From contig NZ_CP019770.1 in the NCBI RefSeq assembly GCF_004328665.1, forward strand, positions 1,054,001 through 1,118,000: DNA of 64,000 bases, read 5' to 3'. This document shows, in pieces, positions 53,782 to 63,980 of the stretch. The translations under genes and the position numbers were made by a program. This DNA comes from Pseudoalteromonas sp. DL-6 (GTDB lineage: Bacteria; Pseudomonadota; Gammaproteobacteria; Enterobacterales; Alteromonadaceae). Below the pieces are notes generated by a model. The model worked only from the letters and a program-made list of their open reading frames with translations, was not told where the DNA came from and searched no databases. Position 1 is the stretch's first letter. Each line of letters opens with the position of its first letter.

Positions 53782-56574
53782 ATGACTTTGCTCTGGATAC
53801 CCCTGTTATCCTTATTAGGCAGTGTTATTTCTGCATGCACCGGCAAACTTTCTCGAAATCAGGCAACGAGCCTAACGGCTATTGCGCCATTAGCCGCGCT
53901 TGCAATTACACTTTATCATGCGCCCGCTGTTCTTGCGGGAGAAACTATTCGTTTTAGCGCGCAGTGGATACCAGCCTTAGGGTTAGATATTTCCTTGCGC
54001 TTGGATGGATTGAGTTTACTGTTTTTATTTATGATTTTAGGAATAGGGCTACTGGTGATCTTGTATGCCCGTTATTATCTAAGTCAAAATGATTCACTGC
54101 CAAAGCTATTTAGCTATTTAATGTTATTTATGACCGCCATGCTAGGCATTGTTATGTCAAATAATGTAATTCAGTTATGGGTGTTTTGGGAGCTAACGAG
54201 TATTAGCTCGTTTTTGTTAATCAGTTACTGGTGGCATAAATCAGAGGCGCGCAAGGGGGCGCGTATGGCATTAGCGGTAACAGGTGCCGGTGGTTTAGCC
54301 TTACTGGGTGGTTTAATGTTGTTAGGCGACATTGTTGGCAGTTACGATTTAGACACCATTTTAGCCAGTAAAGCGATTATTCAATCTCACGACTTATATG
54401 AATTGGCATTGGTATTAGTTTTACTAGGTGCTTTTACTAAATCTGCACAATTCCCGTTTCATTTTTGGTTACCGCACGCCATGGCTGCACCTACGCCGGT
54501 TAGTGCGTATTTACACTCTGCCACTATGGTAAAAGCGGGTATCTTTTTACTTGCGCGTTTTTATCCCGCATTGGCGGGTACCGATACCTGGTTTTTATTG
54601 GTCGGTTTGACCGGTTTAACCACGCTATTATTTGGCGCTTATATCGCGTTATTCAAACATGATTTAAAAGGCTTATTAGCCTATTCAACGATTAGTCATT
54701 TGGGCTTAATTACGTTATTACTTGGTCTAGATACACAGCTTGCAACCGTTGCCGCTATTTTTCATATTATTAACCATGCGACGTTTAAAGCGTCGTTATT
54801 TATGGCAACCGGTATTATTGACCATGAAACCGGTACCCGTGATATGCGCAAACTCAATGGCATGTGGCGCTACTTACCGTATACAGCCACCCTGGCGATG
54901 GTCGCTGCTGCCGCTATGGCCGGTGTACCGTTATTAAATGGTTTCTTATCAAAAGAAATGTTCTTTGCTGAGACACTGCATCAGCAGGTGCTTGGCTCTA
55001 TGTCTTGGTTAATTCCGGTGCTAGCGACTGTTGCGGGCGCGTTGTCGGTGGCGTACTCATCACGCTTTATTCATGACGTGTTCTTTAATGGTGAGCCAAT
55101 TGATTTACCGCGTACCCCTCATGAGGCGCCGCGTTATATGCGTGTGCCTATCGAAATTTTAGTGGTGCTATGTATTTTAGTGGGTATTTTCCCGCACTTT
55201 GCCGTCGACGGTATCTTGTCGGCTGCATCACTGGCCGTACTTGGTCAAGCAATGCCGGAGTACAAGTTGACGATTTGGCATGGTTTCAACTTACCTCTAC
55301 TTATGAGTGGTATGGCGGTGATTGGTGGTTTATTTATTTACGTTAATCGTAAGTACTTGTTCCAGTTCCAGGCGTCGTTACCTCCTTTTAATGCTAAAAA
55401 AATCTTCGAGCGTTTTTTAGCGGTAGTGGTTAATTGGTGTCAAAACAAAATCCAATCAACAGAAAATGGCTCATTACAACGCTATGTATTTATTATGTTA
55501 GGTGTTGTATTACTTGCCTCTGGTTGGCCATTATTTGAAATGAAACAGCTAGCTGGCAGTGTGCCTAATACTCCGGTTGACATTCAAAACGCAATTGGTG
55601 CAGGGCTACTCATAATAGGCGCAATTGCTACCGTTATTTGGCATCGAATTCGAATGGTGTCGTTATTAATGCTGTCGATTGTGGGTTTAATGGTGTCGGT
55701 GGCGTTTACCCGTTTTTCAGCGCCTGACTTGGCCTTAACGCAACTTACTGTAGAAGTAGCCACTATTATACTATTAATGTTGGCACTGTTTTTCTTACCT
55801 CAAAGCACGCCAAGAGAGTCAAGCTCATTGCGTATTTTACGTGATGTGGTTATCTCCTCTACCGTGGGGATCATTATTGCCAGTATTTGTTACGCCTTAC
55901 TGACTCGTCCGCTTGATTCAATTTCTGAGTTCTTTATTGCTAACGCCAAAACAGGCGGTGGTGGTACTAATGTAGTTAACGTTATTTTGGTTGATTTTAG
56001 GGGCTTTGATACTTTAGGTGAAATTACCGTACTAGGTATTGCCGCACTGGGCATATTTAAACTGTTATCAAGAATTCCACTTTATATGCCAGCGAGCGAT
56101 AGTGAAGGGCGTCCATGGTCTAAAGATCGCCATCCTATTTTATTGGCTTGTATTTCTCAAAGCTTACTGCCATTAGCGCTATTAGTGTCTGCTTATATTT
56201 TCCTACGCGGTCATAACTTACCTGGAGGAGGCTTTATAGCAGGCCTCGTAACTTCTATTGCCTTTATTTTACAATATATGGCGCATGGTACTGCGTGGAT
56301 AAATGAACGCTTTGATGTTAACTATCGAAAAATTATTGCATCAGGTATTGCTATTGCCATGTTTACAGGTGTGGGAAGTTGGTTCTTTGACAAGCCATTT
56401 TTAACTACCTGGTTTGATTACTTTGATATTCCGTTTGTTGGTAAAACAGAGCTTGCCAGCGCCATTGTATTTGACTTGGGCGTGTACTTAACTGTTGTTG
56501 GCGCTACGCTGATGATCCTTGCGAGCTTAGGTAATATGACCGCGAACGCAGAGAAAGAAGAGGTAAATATTTAA
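53782..56574 (+). CDS. mrpA: Na+/H+ antiporter subunit A (MrpA/MnhA, with fused MrpB domain)
   Basis: A 930-residue membrane protein, main subunit of the multi-component monovalent cation/proton antiporter. The first about 600 residues are a NuoL-like core with [70 protein letters not shown] and [11 protein letters not shown]. The C-terminal 300 residues hold the MrpA tail plus an MrpB-type domain ([20 protein letters not shown]), so no separate mrpB exists. First of six genes; mrpC starts in its stop codon. Confidence 0.95.
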   Translation: MTLLWIPLLSLLGSVISACTGKLSRNQATSLTAIAPLAALAITLYHAPAVLAGETIRFSAQWIPALGLDISLRLDGLSLLFLFMILGIGLLVILYARYYLSQNDSLPKLFSYLMLFMTAMLGIVMSNNVIQLWVFWELTSISSFLLISYWWHKSEARKGARMALAVTGAGGLALLGGLMLLGDIVGSYDLDTILASKAIIQSHDLYELALVLVLLGAFTKSAQFPFHFWLPHAMAAPTPVSAYLHSATMVKAGIFLLARFYPALAGTDTWFLLVGLTGLTTLLFGAYIALFKHDLKGLLAYSTISHLGLITLLLGLDTQLATVAAIFHIINHATFKASLFMATGIIDHETGTRDMRKLNGMWRYLPYTATLAMVAAAAMAGVPLLNGFLSKEMFFAETLHQQVLGSMSWLIPVLATVAGALSVAYSSRFIHDVFFNGEPIDLPRTPHEAPRYMRVPIEILVVLCILVGIFPHFAVDGILSAASLAVLGQAMPEYKLTIWHGFNLPLLMSGMAVIGGLFIYVNRKYLFQFQASLPPFNAKKIFERFLAVVVNWCQNKIQSTENGSLQRYVFIMLGVVLLASGWPLFEMKQLAGSVPNTPVDIQNAIGAGLLIIGAIATVIWHRIRMVSLLMLSIVGLMVSVAFTRFSAPDLALTQLTVEVATIILLMLALFFLPQSTPRESSSLRILRDVVISSTVGIIIASICYALLTRPLDSISEFFIANAKTGGGGTNVVNVILVDFRGFDTLGEITVLGIAALGIFKLLSRIPLYMPASDSEGRPWSKDRHPILLACISQSLLPLALLVSAYIFLRGHNLPGGGFIAGLVTSIAFILQYMAHGTAWINERFDVNYRKIIASGIAIAMFTGVGSWFFDKPFLTTWFDYFDIPFVGKTELASAIVFDLGVYLTVVGATLMILASLGNMTANAEKEEVNI

Positions 56575-56921
56575 TGGAACTGTTATACGCATCTTGCGTT
56601 GGCGTGTTAGTCACCTGTGGCGTGTTTTTATTGCTAAGAGCGCGTACATTCCCAGTGGTACTGGGGCTGACAATGATTTCTTACGCGGTTAATTTGTTTT
56701 TATTCTCATCAGGGCGCTTAACAATTAATAAAGCCGTGGTACTAGGGACTGGCGCTGATTACGCTGACCCGCTACCACAAGCCTTAGTGTTAACAGCCAT
56801 TGTAATTGGCTTTGCGATGACTGCGTTTGTGGTTATTTTATCTATTCGAGGCCGAGCAGATTTAGGCAACGACCATGTTGATGGCACCCTAACTAAAAAT
56901 AAACGCAAGGAGAGAAAATGA
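56574..56921 (+). CDS. mrpC: Na+/H+ antiporter subunit C
   Basis: A 115-residue NuoK-like protein with three membrane helices. ARTFPVVLGLTMISYAVNLFLFSSGRL and DPLPQALVLTAIVIGFAMTAFVVILSIR are the MrpC/MnhC signatures. Coupled to mrpA by TAATG and to mrpD by a four-base overlap. Confidence 0.95.
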   Translation: MELLYASCVGVLVTCGVFLLLRARTFPVVLGLTMISYAVNLFLFSSGRLTINKAVVLGTGADYADPLPQALVLTAIVIGFAMTAFVVILSIRGRADLGNDHVDGTLTKNKRKERK

Positions 56922-58435
56922 TTCAGCATTTAGCATCTTTGCCTATTTTACTGCCAATGTTAGCGGCAATTATTTTGTTGCTTCCACCGTGTGGCAAAAG
57001 CTTATTTGCACGCCGATTTATGTCTAGTTTAATGGCTATTCTAACCTTTGCAGTCACAGTATTACTGCTAATTCAGGTTAAAGATAACGGTATTATTGTT
57101 TATGCAATAGGTAACTGGTCTGCGCCGTTTGGTATTGTACTGGTTGCAGATATGCTCTCGACCTTGTTAGTCACTTTAACCGCCTTTTTGGGGGTTGGCG
57201 TGGCTTTATATGGCTGTGCTGGTGATGATGAACAAGGTAGCTTTTTTCACCCTTTAATCCATTTTTTAATACTTGGGGTAAATGGTGCATTTTTAACTGG
57301 GGATTTATTTAACGTCTTCGTATTTTTTGAAGTGTTATTAATTGCCTCTTATGCGCTGTTAATGCACGGTGGCGGTAAACCCAAAACGCGCGCTGCTCTG
57401 CATTACGTTATTTTAAATTTAGTTGGTTCAAGCGTATTTTTAATTGGTTTAGGTATTTTATACGGAGTATTAGGCACCTTAAATATTGCTGATATGGCCA
57501 ATAAAGTACCGCAGCTAAGTGGTGACGACGTTTATTTAGCAAAAGCGGGCGGGTTATTATTACTCGTTGTATTTGCACTTAAAAGTGCGTTATTACCATT
57601 GCATTTATGGTTACCAAACGCCTACTCAAGTGCCACACCTGTGGTTGCTGCATTATTCGCTATTATGACCAAAGTCGGTGTTTACGCAACCTTACGTGTA
57701 TATACGGTTATTTTTGGTGAACAAGCTGGCGAACTTGAGCATATGGCGCAGTCTTGGTTATGGGCGCTGGCTATTGCCACCATAGTGATTGGCGCAATAG
57801 GGGTGTTAGCCGCACAAGATTTACGTAAGCTTACCGCTAATTTAGTGCTTGTCTCTGTGGGAACCTTAGTGGCATTAGTCGCACTCCAAAACATAAATGC
57901 CACCGCTGCATTGCTTTACTATTTAGTGCATTCAACGTTAGTGACTGCGGCGCTATTTTTACTTGCTGATTTAATTGCAACACAACGAGGTAAAGCTGGT
58001 GATCGATTAGTTGGAGGACGTGCAGTAAAACAACCATTTTTATTAGGTGCGTGTTTTATTATTGCCGGTTTAACCGTTATTGGTATGCCACCTTTTTCGG
58101 GCTTTGTTGGCAAAATTTGGATTTTAAAAACGACCTTAAATAGCGAGCAAGCACTGGTATTTTGGCCTGTTTACTTAATTATGAGCTTAGCGCTAATTGT
58201 GGCTATATCACGTGCGGGTACTAGTTTGTTTTGGGAACGTAAAGACAAAACAGGTGATGCTAGCGATGCTGCCAATGCCCACCCGTTACAAGTGACCGTG
58301 TTAGTTGGTTTATTAGCAAGTTCAATACTACTGGTTATTTTTGGTGACGTGGCAACGCAGTACGCCCTCGAGGCGGCAACACAGCTTCACGATATTAGTG
58401 GTGGTATAAATGCGGTACTTAAGGGAGGTATGTAA
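56918..58435 (+). CDS. mrpD: Na+/H+ antiporter subunit D
   Basis: A 505-residue NuoM/NuoN-like membrane protein with about fourteen helices. Features are FVFFEVLLIASYALLMHGG (with the key glutamate), ALKSALLPLHLWLPNAYSSATPVVAALFAIMTKVGVYATLRV (key lysines) and GMPPFSGFVGKIWILK. It forms the second proton channel beside subunit A. Confidence 0.95.
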   Translation: MIQHLASLPILLPMLAAIILLLPPCGKSLFARRFMSSLMAILTFAVTVLLLIQVKDNGIIVYAIGNWSAPFGIVLVADMLSTLLVTLTAFLGVGVALYGCAGDDEQGSFFHPLIHFLILGVNGAFLTGDLFNVFVFFEVLLIASYALLMHGGGKPKTRAALHYVILNLVGSSVFLIGLGILYGVLGTLNIADMANKVPQLSGDDVYLAKAGGLLLLVVFALKSALLPLHLWLPNAYSSATPVVAALFAIMTKVGVYATLRVYTVIFGEQAGELEHMAQSWLWALAIATIVIGAIGVLAAQDLRKLTANLVLVSVGTLVALVALQNINATAALLYYLVHSTLVTAALFLLADLIATQRGKAGDRLVGGRAVKQPFLLGACFIIAGLTVIGMPPFSGFVGKIWILKTTLNSEQALVFWPVYLIMSLALIVAISRAGTSLFWERKDKTGDASDAANAHPLQVTVLVGLLASSILLVIFGDVATQYALEAATQLHDISGGINAVLKGGM

Positions 58436-58971
58436 TGCGCTTACAAGCTCGTTTTGGTTGGTTACCTACGCCGTTTCGTAGTCTATTTTTATTTATAGTA
58501 TGGCTCTTGTTAAATAACAGTGTGTCGGTAGGGCATATTATATTAGGAGCGCTACTCGCGTTGCTAATACCGTTATTTAGTATGTCGTTTAGAGACCCGC
58601 AACCGCTGATATTAAAGCCGGGGCTAGCACTTAAGCAATTACTAATCGTACTTTACGATATTATAGTGGCTAACTTGCAAGTTGCATTATTAATTTTGGG
58701 CCCTTCAAAAAATCTGCGCCCAGGCTTTGTTAAAGTGCCTATAGATTTAATGCATGAAATGCCAATTACTATTTTAGCAAGCTGCGTGTCTTTAACGCCG
58801 GGTACGGTAAGTGCCGAGGTTTACCCGCTGATTAAATCGCTTAATGAAGACGATGAACCGGTACAGCGTTATTTATTAATTCACGTGTTAGACTTAGATG
58901 ATGAGCAAGCGCTTATTAAACAAATAAAAGCACGTTACGAAGCTCCCCTAAAGGAGATATTTCAATGTTAG
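58435..58971 (+). CDS. mrpE: Na+/H+ antiporter subunit E
   Basis: A 178-residue membrane protein of the MrpE/MnhE family. Two N-terminal helices are followed by VANLQVALLILGPSKNLRPGFVKVPIDL and the segment ITILASCVSLTPGTVSAEV, the family signature, and a cytosolic tail. One-base overlap with mrpD and seven-base overlap with mrpF. Confidence 0.95.
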   Translation: MRLQARFGWLPTPFRSLFLFIVWLLLNNSVSVGHIILGALLALLIPLFSMSFRDPQPLILKPGLALKQLLIVLYDIIVANLQVALLILGPSKNLRPGFVKVPIDLMHEMPITILASCVSLTPGTVSAEVYPLIKSLNEDDEPVQRYLLIHVLDLDDEQALIKQIKARYEAPLKEIFQC

Positions 58972-59234
58972 ATACAGTATTACTGATTGTTTTTTCAATG
59001 GTTGGATTGTCGTTATTACTTAATTTATGGCGACTTATTATTGGCCCATCAGTACCGGATCGTATTTTAGCGCTCGATACTATGTACATTAACGTGATTG
59101 CACTGATTATTTTATATAGCATTAGCATGGGCACGGGGCTGTACTTTGAAGCAGCCTTACTTATTGCCATGCTTGGGTTTATAAGTACGGTAGCCGTATG
59201 TAAGTATTTACTTCGTGGCGACATAATTGAGTAA
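58965..59234 (+). CDS. mrpF: Na+/H+ antiporter subunit F
   Basis: An 89-residue protein with three membrane helices. LWRLIIGPSVPDRILALDTMYINVIALIILYSI is the MrpF signature with the conserved DR-x-x-x-x-D. It starts inside the end of mrpE. Confidence 0.94.
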   Translation: MLDTVLLIVFSMVGLSLLLNLWRLIIGPSVPDRILALDTMYINVIALIILYSISMGTGLYFEAALLIAMLGFISTVAVCKYLLRGDIIE

Positions 59235-59243
59235 GGTATTAAA

Positions 59244-59576
59244 ATGATAAGTGAATGGATCGTATCTATATTGCTGCTGTTAGGCGGGTTATTTATTTTA
59301 ATTGGCTCAATTGGCTTAATTAAATTACCTGACTTTTTTATGCGTTTACATGGGCCAACAAAAGCCACCACTTTAGGTATGGCGAGTATACTTACCGCTG
59401 CTATGGTATTTTTTGCTAATTCAGTCAGTGGCTTAAGTGTAAAAGAAATATTAATCACTATATTTCTATTAATCACTGCACCTATTAGTGGCTATATGCT
59501 GATTAAAACCGCTATTCATCATAAGCTTAAAGCTAAAGAGGGAACGAAAGGGCTCGATAATATCGAGAAAGATTAG
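59244..59576 (+). CDS. mrpG: Na+/H+ antiporter subunit G
   Basis: A 110-residue membrane protein; IGSIGLIKLPDFFMRLHGPTKATTLGMASIL is the MrpG/MnhG/PhaG signature. Nine bases after mrpF. Last gene of the operon, followed by a strong terminator. The operon supports Na+ export and pH homeostasis, as expected for a marine bacterium. Confidence 0.95.
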   Translation: MISEWIVSILLLLGGLFILIGSIGLIKLPDFFMRLHGPTKATTLGMASILTAAMVFFANSVSGLSVKEILITIFLLITAPISGYMLIKTAIHHKLKAKEGTKGLDNIEKD

Positions 59577-59594
59577 CTTTGGGAATAAACGATT

Positions 59595-59627
59595 AAAAGC
59601 CGAATAAACACCTGTTATTCGGCTTTT
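59595..59627 (+). terminator. intrinsic terminator of the Mrp operon
   Basis: AAAAGCCGAATAA, loop CACCTG, TTATTCGGCTTTTT: a perfect 13-bp stem with a T-tract. Confidence 0.95.
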
Positions 59628-59708
59628 TCGTTTTTTGGTTGTCCCCATTTACAACACTTGTTGAACATGTGATTATGACGCTAATTCAAATACAAAAAGG
59701 ATATTAAT

Positions 59709-60203
59709 ATGGGTAAGGTAATACTGCTTTCACTTTTAATTTTTTCAACTAACCTTGCAGCGCAAACTGCCAAACAGCAAAAAATTGATGAGCTGGTAGA
59801 GGTAATGAACATGGATGCCATGGTTGACTCTATGTATGCGCAAGTTGAGGGTATGATGCAAAATATGTCAGTTCAAATGGGCGTAAAGCCAGATGAGAAA
59901 GCAATTTTCGACAAATATTATGCTGATATGACTAAGGTATTAAAAACAAAAATGAGCTGGCAAAAAATGCAGCCGATGATGATTAACCTCTACGATAAAC
60001 AATTTACTGAACAAGAAATTAGCGACATGTTAGCTTTTTATAAGACAGAGTCAGGGCAGGCTATTTTGAAGAAAATGCCACAAGTAATGCAAGAATCAAT
60101 GCAAATGTCGCAGGCTTTAGTGCAAGACGCAATGCCTGAAATTCAAGCTATTGCGGGTGAGCTTGGTGAAGCACTTAAGCAATCTCGAAGCAAAGCAAAC
60201 TAA
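59709..60203 (+). CDS. exported DUF2059 domain-containing protein
   Basis: A 164-residue protein with a signal peptide (KVILLSLLIFSTNLAAQ, cleavage near residue 19). The mature part is helical and Met-rich, and the DUF2059 core is DKQFTEQEISDMLAFYKTESGQAILKKMPQVMQESM. It is presumably periplasmic; function unknown. AAGGATATTAAT precedes the ATG. Monocistronic between two hairpins. Confidence 0.9.
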   Translation: MGKVILLSLLIFSTNLAAQTAKQQKIDELVEVMNMDAMVDSMYAQVEGMMQNMSVQMGVKPDEKAIFDKYYADMTKVLKTKMSWQKMQPMMINLYDKQFTEQEISDMLAFYKTESGQAILKKMPQVMQESMQMSQALVQDAMPEIQAIAGELGEALKQSRSKAN

Positions 60204-60226
60204 GCACTATAGTAACTCTCAAATTT

Positions 60227-60249
60227 AGCAGTCACATATTGTGGCTGCT
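60227..60249 (+). terminator. hairpin after the DUF2059 gene
   Basis: AGCAGTCACA and TGTGGCTGCT form a 10-bp stem (one G-T pair) with a 3-nt loop, followed by CTTATCTT. The T-tract is poor, so termination may be weak. Confidence 0.55.
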
Positions 60250-60297
60250 CTTATCTTAACTTTCTTTCGCACTCCCAGCCATATGCTTAATTAATTG

Positions 60298-60328
60298 TTG
60301 ACCTATGTGTTACACATAGGTTTATTAT
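60298..60328 (+). promoter_or_regulatory. MerR-type promoter and operator of the merR-copA operon
   Basis: A -35 TTGACC and a -10 TATTAT are separated by 19 bp, the over-long spacer that MerR-family activators need. The spacer carries ACCTATGTG-TTA-CACATAGGT (60301-60321), a perfect 9-3-9 palindrome. The regulator gene follows 31 bp later, so it probably autoregulates and drives the ATPase. Confidence 0.9.
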
Positions 60329-60358
60329 GTTGTCATTACATAGCCAGCCAGAGGTTTA

Positions 60359-60799
60359 ATGATGTACGTAAAGCAATTAGCCAATACTATGGGCGTGACC
60401 CAAGACACAGTTCGTCATTACACGCGAATAAAGCTGCTTAATCCTATTCGTAGTCAGCACAATGGTTATCAAGTGTATACCGCAGCGGATCAGCAACGTT
60501 TAAAGTTTATTATTAGTGCCCGTCAACTTGGTTTTTCAATAAAAGATATTCAACAAATTATTGCACAGTCAGAGCAAGGGCAGTGCCCTTGTCCGCTCAC
60601 ACGACAATTAATAGCAAAGCGACTAGAGGAAACAGAGCAGCACTTTCAAGAAACACTTAAATTACGCACGCGAATGCAAGCAGCGGTTAAACAGTGGGAT
60701 AAATCGCCTGATGGGGCTGTAAGTGCAGATATATGTAGCTTAATAGAGACCTTTGTTGATCCAATCTCTGAAGTTAAAAATACTAAGGAAGCGTTATGA
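60359..60799 (+). CDS. MerR-family heavy-metal regulator
   Basis: A 146-residue DNA-binding regulator. The winged helix-turn-helix spans 1-70 ([28 protein letters not shown]). A dimerisation helix follows. Cysteines are at 76 and 78 (GQCPCP) and 126 (SADICSLIE). CueR's C-terminal two-cysteine loop is absent, while C76/C78 lie about where ZntR and MerR place their helix cysteine. The linked ATPase is Cu(I) type, so it is probably copper-responsive with a non-CueR site. Start ATG 60359 or 60362. Four-base overlap with copA. Confidence 0.9.
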   Translation: MMYVKQLANTMGVTQDTVRHYTRIKLLNPIRSQHNGYQVYTAADQQRLKFIISARQLGFSIKDIQQIIAQSEQGQCPCPLTRQLIAKRLEETEQHFQETLKLRTRMQAAVKQWDKSPDGAVSADICSLIETFVDPISEVKNTKEAL

Positions 60800-63036
60800 G
60801 TAATCAATCCACCACGCAAAACTTTATGATTGAAGGCGCAAATTGTGGCAGTTGCGTGGCTAAAATAGAGAAAGCACTGAAAAATGTAAAGGGTGCGCAG
60901 CGCGTTGAAATGAACTTTGCCGATCGAACTGTGCAAGTAGAAGGTTCGGCTAAGGCTGGGGAGCTAATGCACGCTGTCGCTGATATTGGCTATCAAGCTA
61001 AACCTATAAATAGTGATTCTCAACAAGACGCCCTAGATGAAAAAGCCGAAGCTGATAACGCGCACTATAAAAAGCTCATGCGCAATATGGTATTGGCATT
61101 GGGTTTGGGTGCGCCATTAATGCTTTATGGTTTAATTTTTGATATGAGTGTCACCACCCAAACTCAGCGCATTGGCTGGTTTATTGTTGGAGTGATGACG
61201 TTAGTCGTAATGATTGTGTCGGGTAAGCAATTTTATACTGGCGCATGGCAGTCATTTAAAAATCATACAGCGAATATGGATACCTTGATTGCGCTTGGTA
61301 CGGGAACAGCTTGGCTATATTCAATGGTGGTGGTGAGCATGCCAAGTCTATTACCAGAGGTGGCTAGACATGTTTATTTTGAAGCCTCAGCAATGATCAT
61401 AGGCTTAATAAGTCTTGGCTTAGCCTTTGAAGTAAAGGCGCGAGGGCGTACCTCTGAGGCGATTAAACGCTTAATTGGTTTACAGCCTAAAACGGCACGG
61501 GTGATCCGAGATAACCAAGAGCAAGATGTAGCTATAAGCCAAGTTATTAAAGGTGACTTGATTCGTGTCCGCCCTGGAGAGAAAATTTCAGTCGATGGAG
61601 ATGTTATTGAAGGCAGCAGTACACTGGATGAATCAATGCTCACAGGTGAACCGATGCCGGTTAATAAAGGTGAGGGTGACAAGGTTGTTGCTGGCAGTAT
61701 TAATAAAAGTGGTACTTTGTTGTTTAAAGCAACCCATATAGGCAGCGAAACCACCTTAGCGAATATTATTAATATGGTTAAACGTGCACAAAACTCTAAA
61801 CCCTCAATTGGACGCTTAGCTGATGTTATTTCAGGCATATTTGTACCCACAGTGATGATTATTGCGGTGCTAGCAGGCTTAGCATGGCTTAACTTTGGCC
61901 CACAGCCGAGTATTGCTTATGCGGTTGTTGCAATAACCACAGTTTTAATTATTGCTTGCCCGTGTGCACTTGGCTTAGCTACACCGATGTCAATTATGGT
62001 CGGCATAGGTAAAGCTGCTCAGTCGGGTATACTTATTCGTAACGGTGAAGCGCTACAAACAACAGCTAAAATCACCACCATGATCTTAGATAAAACAGGC
62101 ACTATAACCGCAGGTAAGCCAACCGTGACCGATGTGGTTACGTTCAACCAAAGCGACAGTACCGAGGTGCTAAAGTTAGCAGCTAGTCTTGAAAGTAGTT
62201 CTGAGCATCCATTAGCCGAAGCTATTGTTAATTATGCTAAAAACCAAAATATCACCCTTGAAAAAGTCAGTAATTTTAATGCTATCACTGGGCAAGGTGT
62301 GACCGGTACCATTAATGAGCAAAGCCTATTGTTTGGCAATCAGGTACTGATGAAAAGCCACAATATAGATATTGCAGAGGCAATACCTCAAGCCGAGCAG
62401 CTTGCCAACGCTGCTAAAACGCCGATGTACTTTGCTATTGGCAATCAATTACATGCCATAATCGCAGTTGCTGACCCAATAAAAGAAGACTCAGCTGAGG
62501 CCATTAAACGCTTACAAAATAAAGGTATGCAGGTGGTTATGCTGACAGGCGATAACCAAGCGACCGCTAAAGCCGTTGCCAGCAAAGTCGGTATTACAGA
62601 CTTTATAGCGCAAGTAATGCCAGATGATAAAGCCAGTGAAGTGACTAAGCGTCAATCTCAAGGTGAAGTTGTGGGCATGACTGGTGATGGTATAAATGAT
62701 GCGCCAGCATTGGCACAAGCCGATGTTGGATTTGCCATTGGCACTGGCACAGATGTAGCTATTGAAAGTGCGGATATAACGCTGATGCGAGGCTCACTTC
62801 ATGGTCTTGCAGATGCCATTGCAATTAGTGGCGCAACCATAACTAATATTAAACAAAATTTATTTGGGGCGTTTATTTATAACATTGCGGGTATTCCGAT
62901 TGCTGCAGGGCTGTTGTATCCGTTTTTTGGTTTACTACTAAACCCAGTCGTAGCTGGCGCGGCAATGGCTTTATCATCGCTTACTGTAGTCACTAATGCA
63001 AACCGATTACGTTATTTTAAAGCCAGTAACTCGTAA
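60796..63036 (+). CDS. copA: Cu(I)-translocating P1B-type ATPase
   Basis: A 746-residue copper exporter. One N-terminal heavy-metal domain has GANCGSC (C17, C20). Eight membrane helices are expected; the transport site CPC is at 388-390 ([13 protein letters not shown]). The A-domain loop is MLTGEP, the phosphorylated aspartate is D432 in DKTGTITAG, and HP in [10 protein letters not shown] and [10 protein letters not shown] are present. The last helices carry IYN and MALSS, the P1B-1 markers for Cu(I). Second gene of the merR-copA operon; a decayed cupredoxin gene follows. Confidence 0.95.
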   Translation: MSNQSTTQNFMIEGANCGSCVAKIEKALKNVKGAQRVEMNFADRTVQVEGSAKAGELMHAVADIGYQAKPINSDSQQDALDEKAEADNAHYKKLMRNMVLALGLGAPLMLYGLIFDMSVTTQTQRIGWFIVGVMTLVVMIVSGKQFYTGAWQSFKNHTANMDTLIALGTGTAWLYSMVVVSMPSLLPEVARHVYFEASAMIIGLISLGLAFEVKARGRTSEAIKRLIGLQPKTARVIRDNQEQDVAISQVIKGDLIRVRPGEKISVDGDVIEGSSTLDESMLTGEPMPVNKGEGDKVVAGSINKSGTLLFKATHIGSETTLANIINMVKRAQNSKPSIGRLADVISGIFVPTVMIIAVLAGLAWLNFGPQPSIAYAVVAITTVLIIACPCALGLATPMSIMVGIGKAAQSGILIRNGEALQTTAKITTMILDKTGTITAGKPTVTDVVTFNQSDSTEVLKLAASLESSSEHPLAEAIVNYAKNQNITLEKVSNFNAITGQGVTGTINEQSLLFGNQVLMKSHNIDIAEAIPQAEQLANAAKTPMYFAIGNQLHAIIAVADPIKEDSAEAIKRLQNKGMQVVMLTGDNQATAKAVASKVGITDFIAQVMPDDKASEVTKRQSQGEVVGMTGDGINDAPALAQADVGFAIGTGTDVAIESADITLMRGSLHGLADAIAISGATITNIKQNLFGAFIYNIAGIPIAAGLLYPFFGLLLNPVVAGAAMALSSLTVVTNANRLRYFKASNS

Positions 63037-63059
63037 CTTTATTTATAGGGGATTTAATT

Positions 63060-63389
63060 ATGTTATTAATTAATTTATTAGGCGTTTTACTTATTGTCGC
63101 TATTATTTATTGGTTTTGGTTGTATGAGCCGAAGTAAACAGTTATAGCAATCAAATAGTCATTACTGTGTGTAACGGGGTGTATTATTATCCAGCGTATT
63201 TTAAGGTGGCAGCGAACAGGCCTCTGACCCTGAATCCTTGCGCTAAAACAGTGATTTTCCCCCGCTTGAACTCGTGAAACGCCAAGTATAGGTGAAGATG
63301 CGGCTATTGAATTACTTTCGCTTGATGTTGGAGAATATGCTTTTCATTGCTAAATACAAATGTTTAAAGGGAAGTTTTTTGTTTTTTAA
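63060..63389 (+). pseudogene. decayed membrane-anchored cupredoxin gene
   Basis: Three pieces in two frames rebuild one protein. Piece 1 (63060-63137): ATG with AGGGG upstream, membrane anchor LLGVLLIVAIIYWFWLYEPK, then TAA. Piece 2, other frame (63140-63274): NQIVITV-NGVYYYPAYFKVAANRPLTL, then PCAKTVIFPRLNS. Piece 3, back in the first frame (63273-63389): IELLSLDVGEYAFHC, TAA, IQMFKGKFFVF. The order and motifs match cupredoxins that follow copA in related bacteria, with the copper-ligand cysteines in PCA and FHC. At least two frameshifts, one nonsense codon and a short deletion after LTL are inferred. The 25-residue first piece could still be translated. Confidence 0.8.
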
Positions 63390-63446
63390 TAAAACTAAAC
63401 GTATCCCTGATGCGTATTCTCAAGCAGAAAACATAAAAGGTGTAGT

Positions 63447-63662
63447 ATGAATAAATTAAACCCTAAAAAACTGCTAAATAGTAAATGGACTGCCATCCCA
63501 GCTATTAATAAAGAAAAGCACTTTATTATTGTTGAGGTAGAATTTGATGAAGACGCTAATGTGATTGAATGTATCACTGAAGCGGTGATGTCAAAGAATC
63601 AATATCCTATTCAGTGGCGCGATTTAAAAGATGAACAAAGGTGGCGCCAAGGCTGGAAGTGA
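63447..63662 (+). CDS. TIGR02450 family Trp-rich protein
   Basis: A 71-residue cytosolic protein. NPKKLLNSKWTAIPAINKEKHFIIVEVEFDE and the C-terminal WRDLKDEQRWRQGWK match the small Trp-rich TIGR02450 family (four tryptophans). Function unknown. The ATG lies 58 bp after the cupredoxin remnant. Confidence 0.88.
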   Translation: MNKLNPKKLLNSKWTAIPAINKEKHFIIVEVEFDEDANVIECITEAVMSKNQYPIQWRDLKDEQRWRQGWK

Positions 63663-63670
63663 CCGCTTGT

Positions 63671-63698
63671 ACTCATGCCCAAATAAGTGGGTATGAGT
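63671..63698 (+). terminator. hairpin after the TIGR02450 gene
   Basis: ACTCATGCCCA and TGGGTATGAGT form an 11-bp stem (one G-T pair) with a 6-nt loop. No T-tract follows, so it may stabilise or only partly terminate the transcript. Confidence 0.5.
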
Positions 63699-63980
63699 GA
63701 TATCAAATTAGTATCCCGCACGAGATTCATTCCTTACTTTAAGTATTTATTCGCCATACGGCGACAAATCCTTGCTTTTCTCTCCCCGTTAAAAAATTAA
63801 TTTATATTTTTCTACAAATCAATTTAAGTTGTTTATTTTCAATTTGTTACATATTTAATTTAACCTGTTTAATTTCGCGTTGTTAATTTGTTCAGTGGCG
63901 ATTTATTCCTATAGCGGCTCAGTCTTGTTGTTTTGTGTTTAATTAGAGATAGGTGTGTCTTTTTTAGGAGGTTTAACTTA
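63699..63980. other. AT-rich spacer before a gene at the window edge
   Basis: No gene or clear repeat is seen. The AT-rich part at 63795-63900 probably holds the promoter of the next gene; no consensus promoter stands out. Confidence 0.4.

Noticed and set aside
58916..59476. 186-residue minus-strand frame over mrpE-mrpG
   Set aside because: Antisense to three overlapping, clearly coding antiporter genes.
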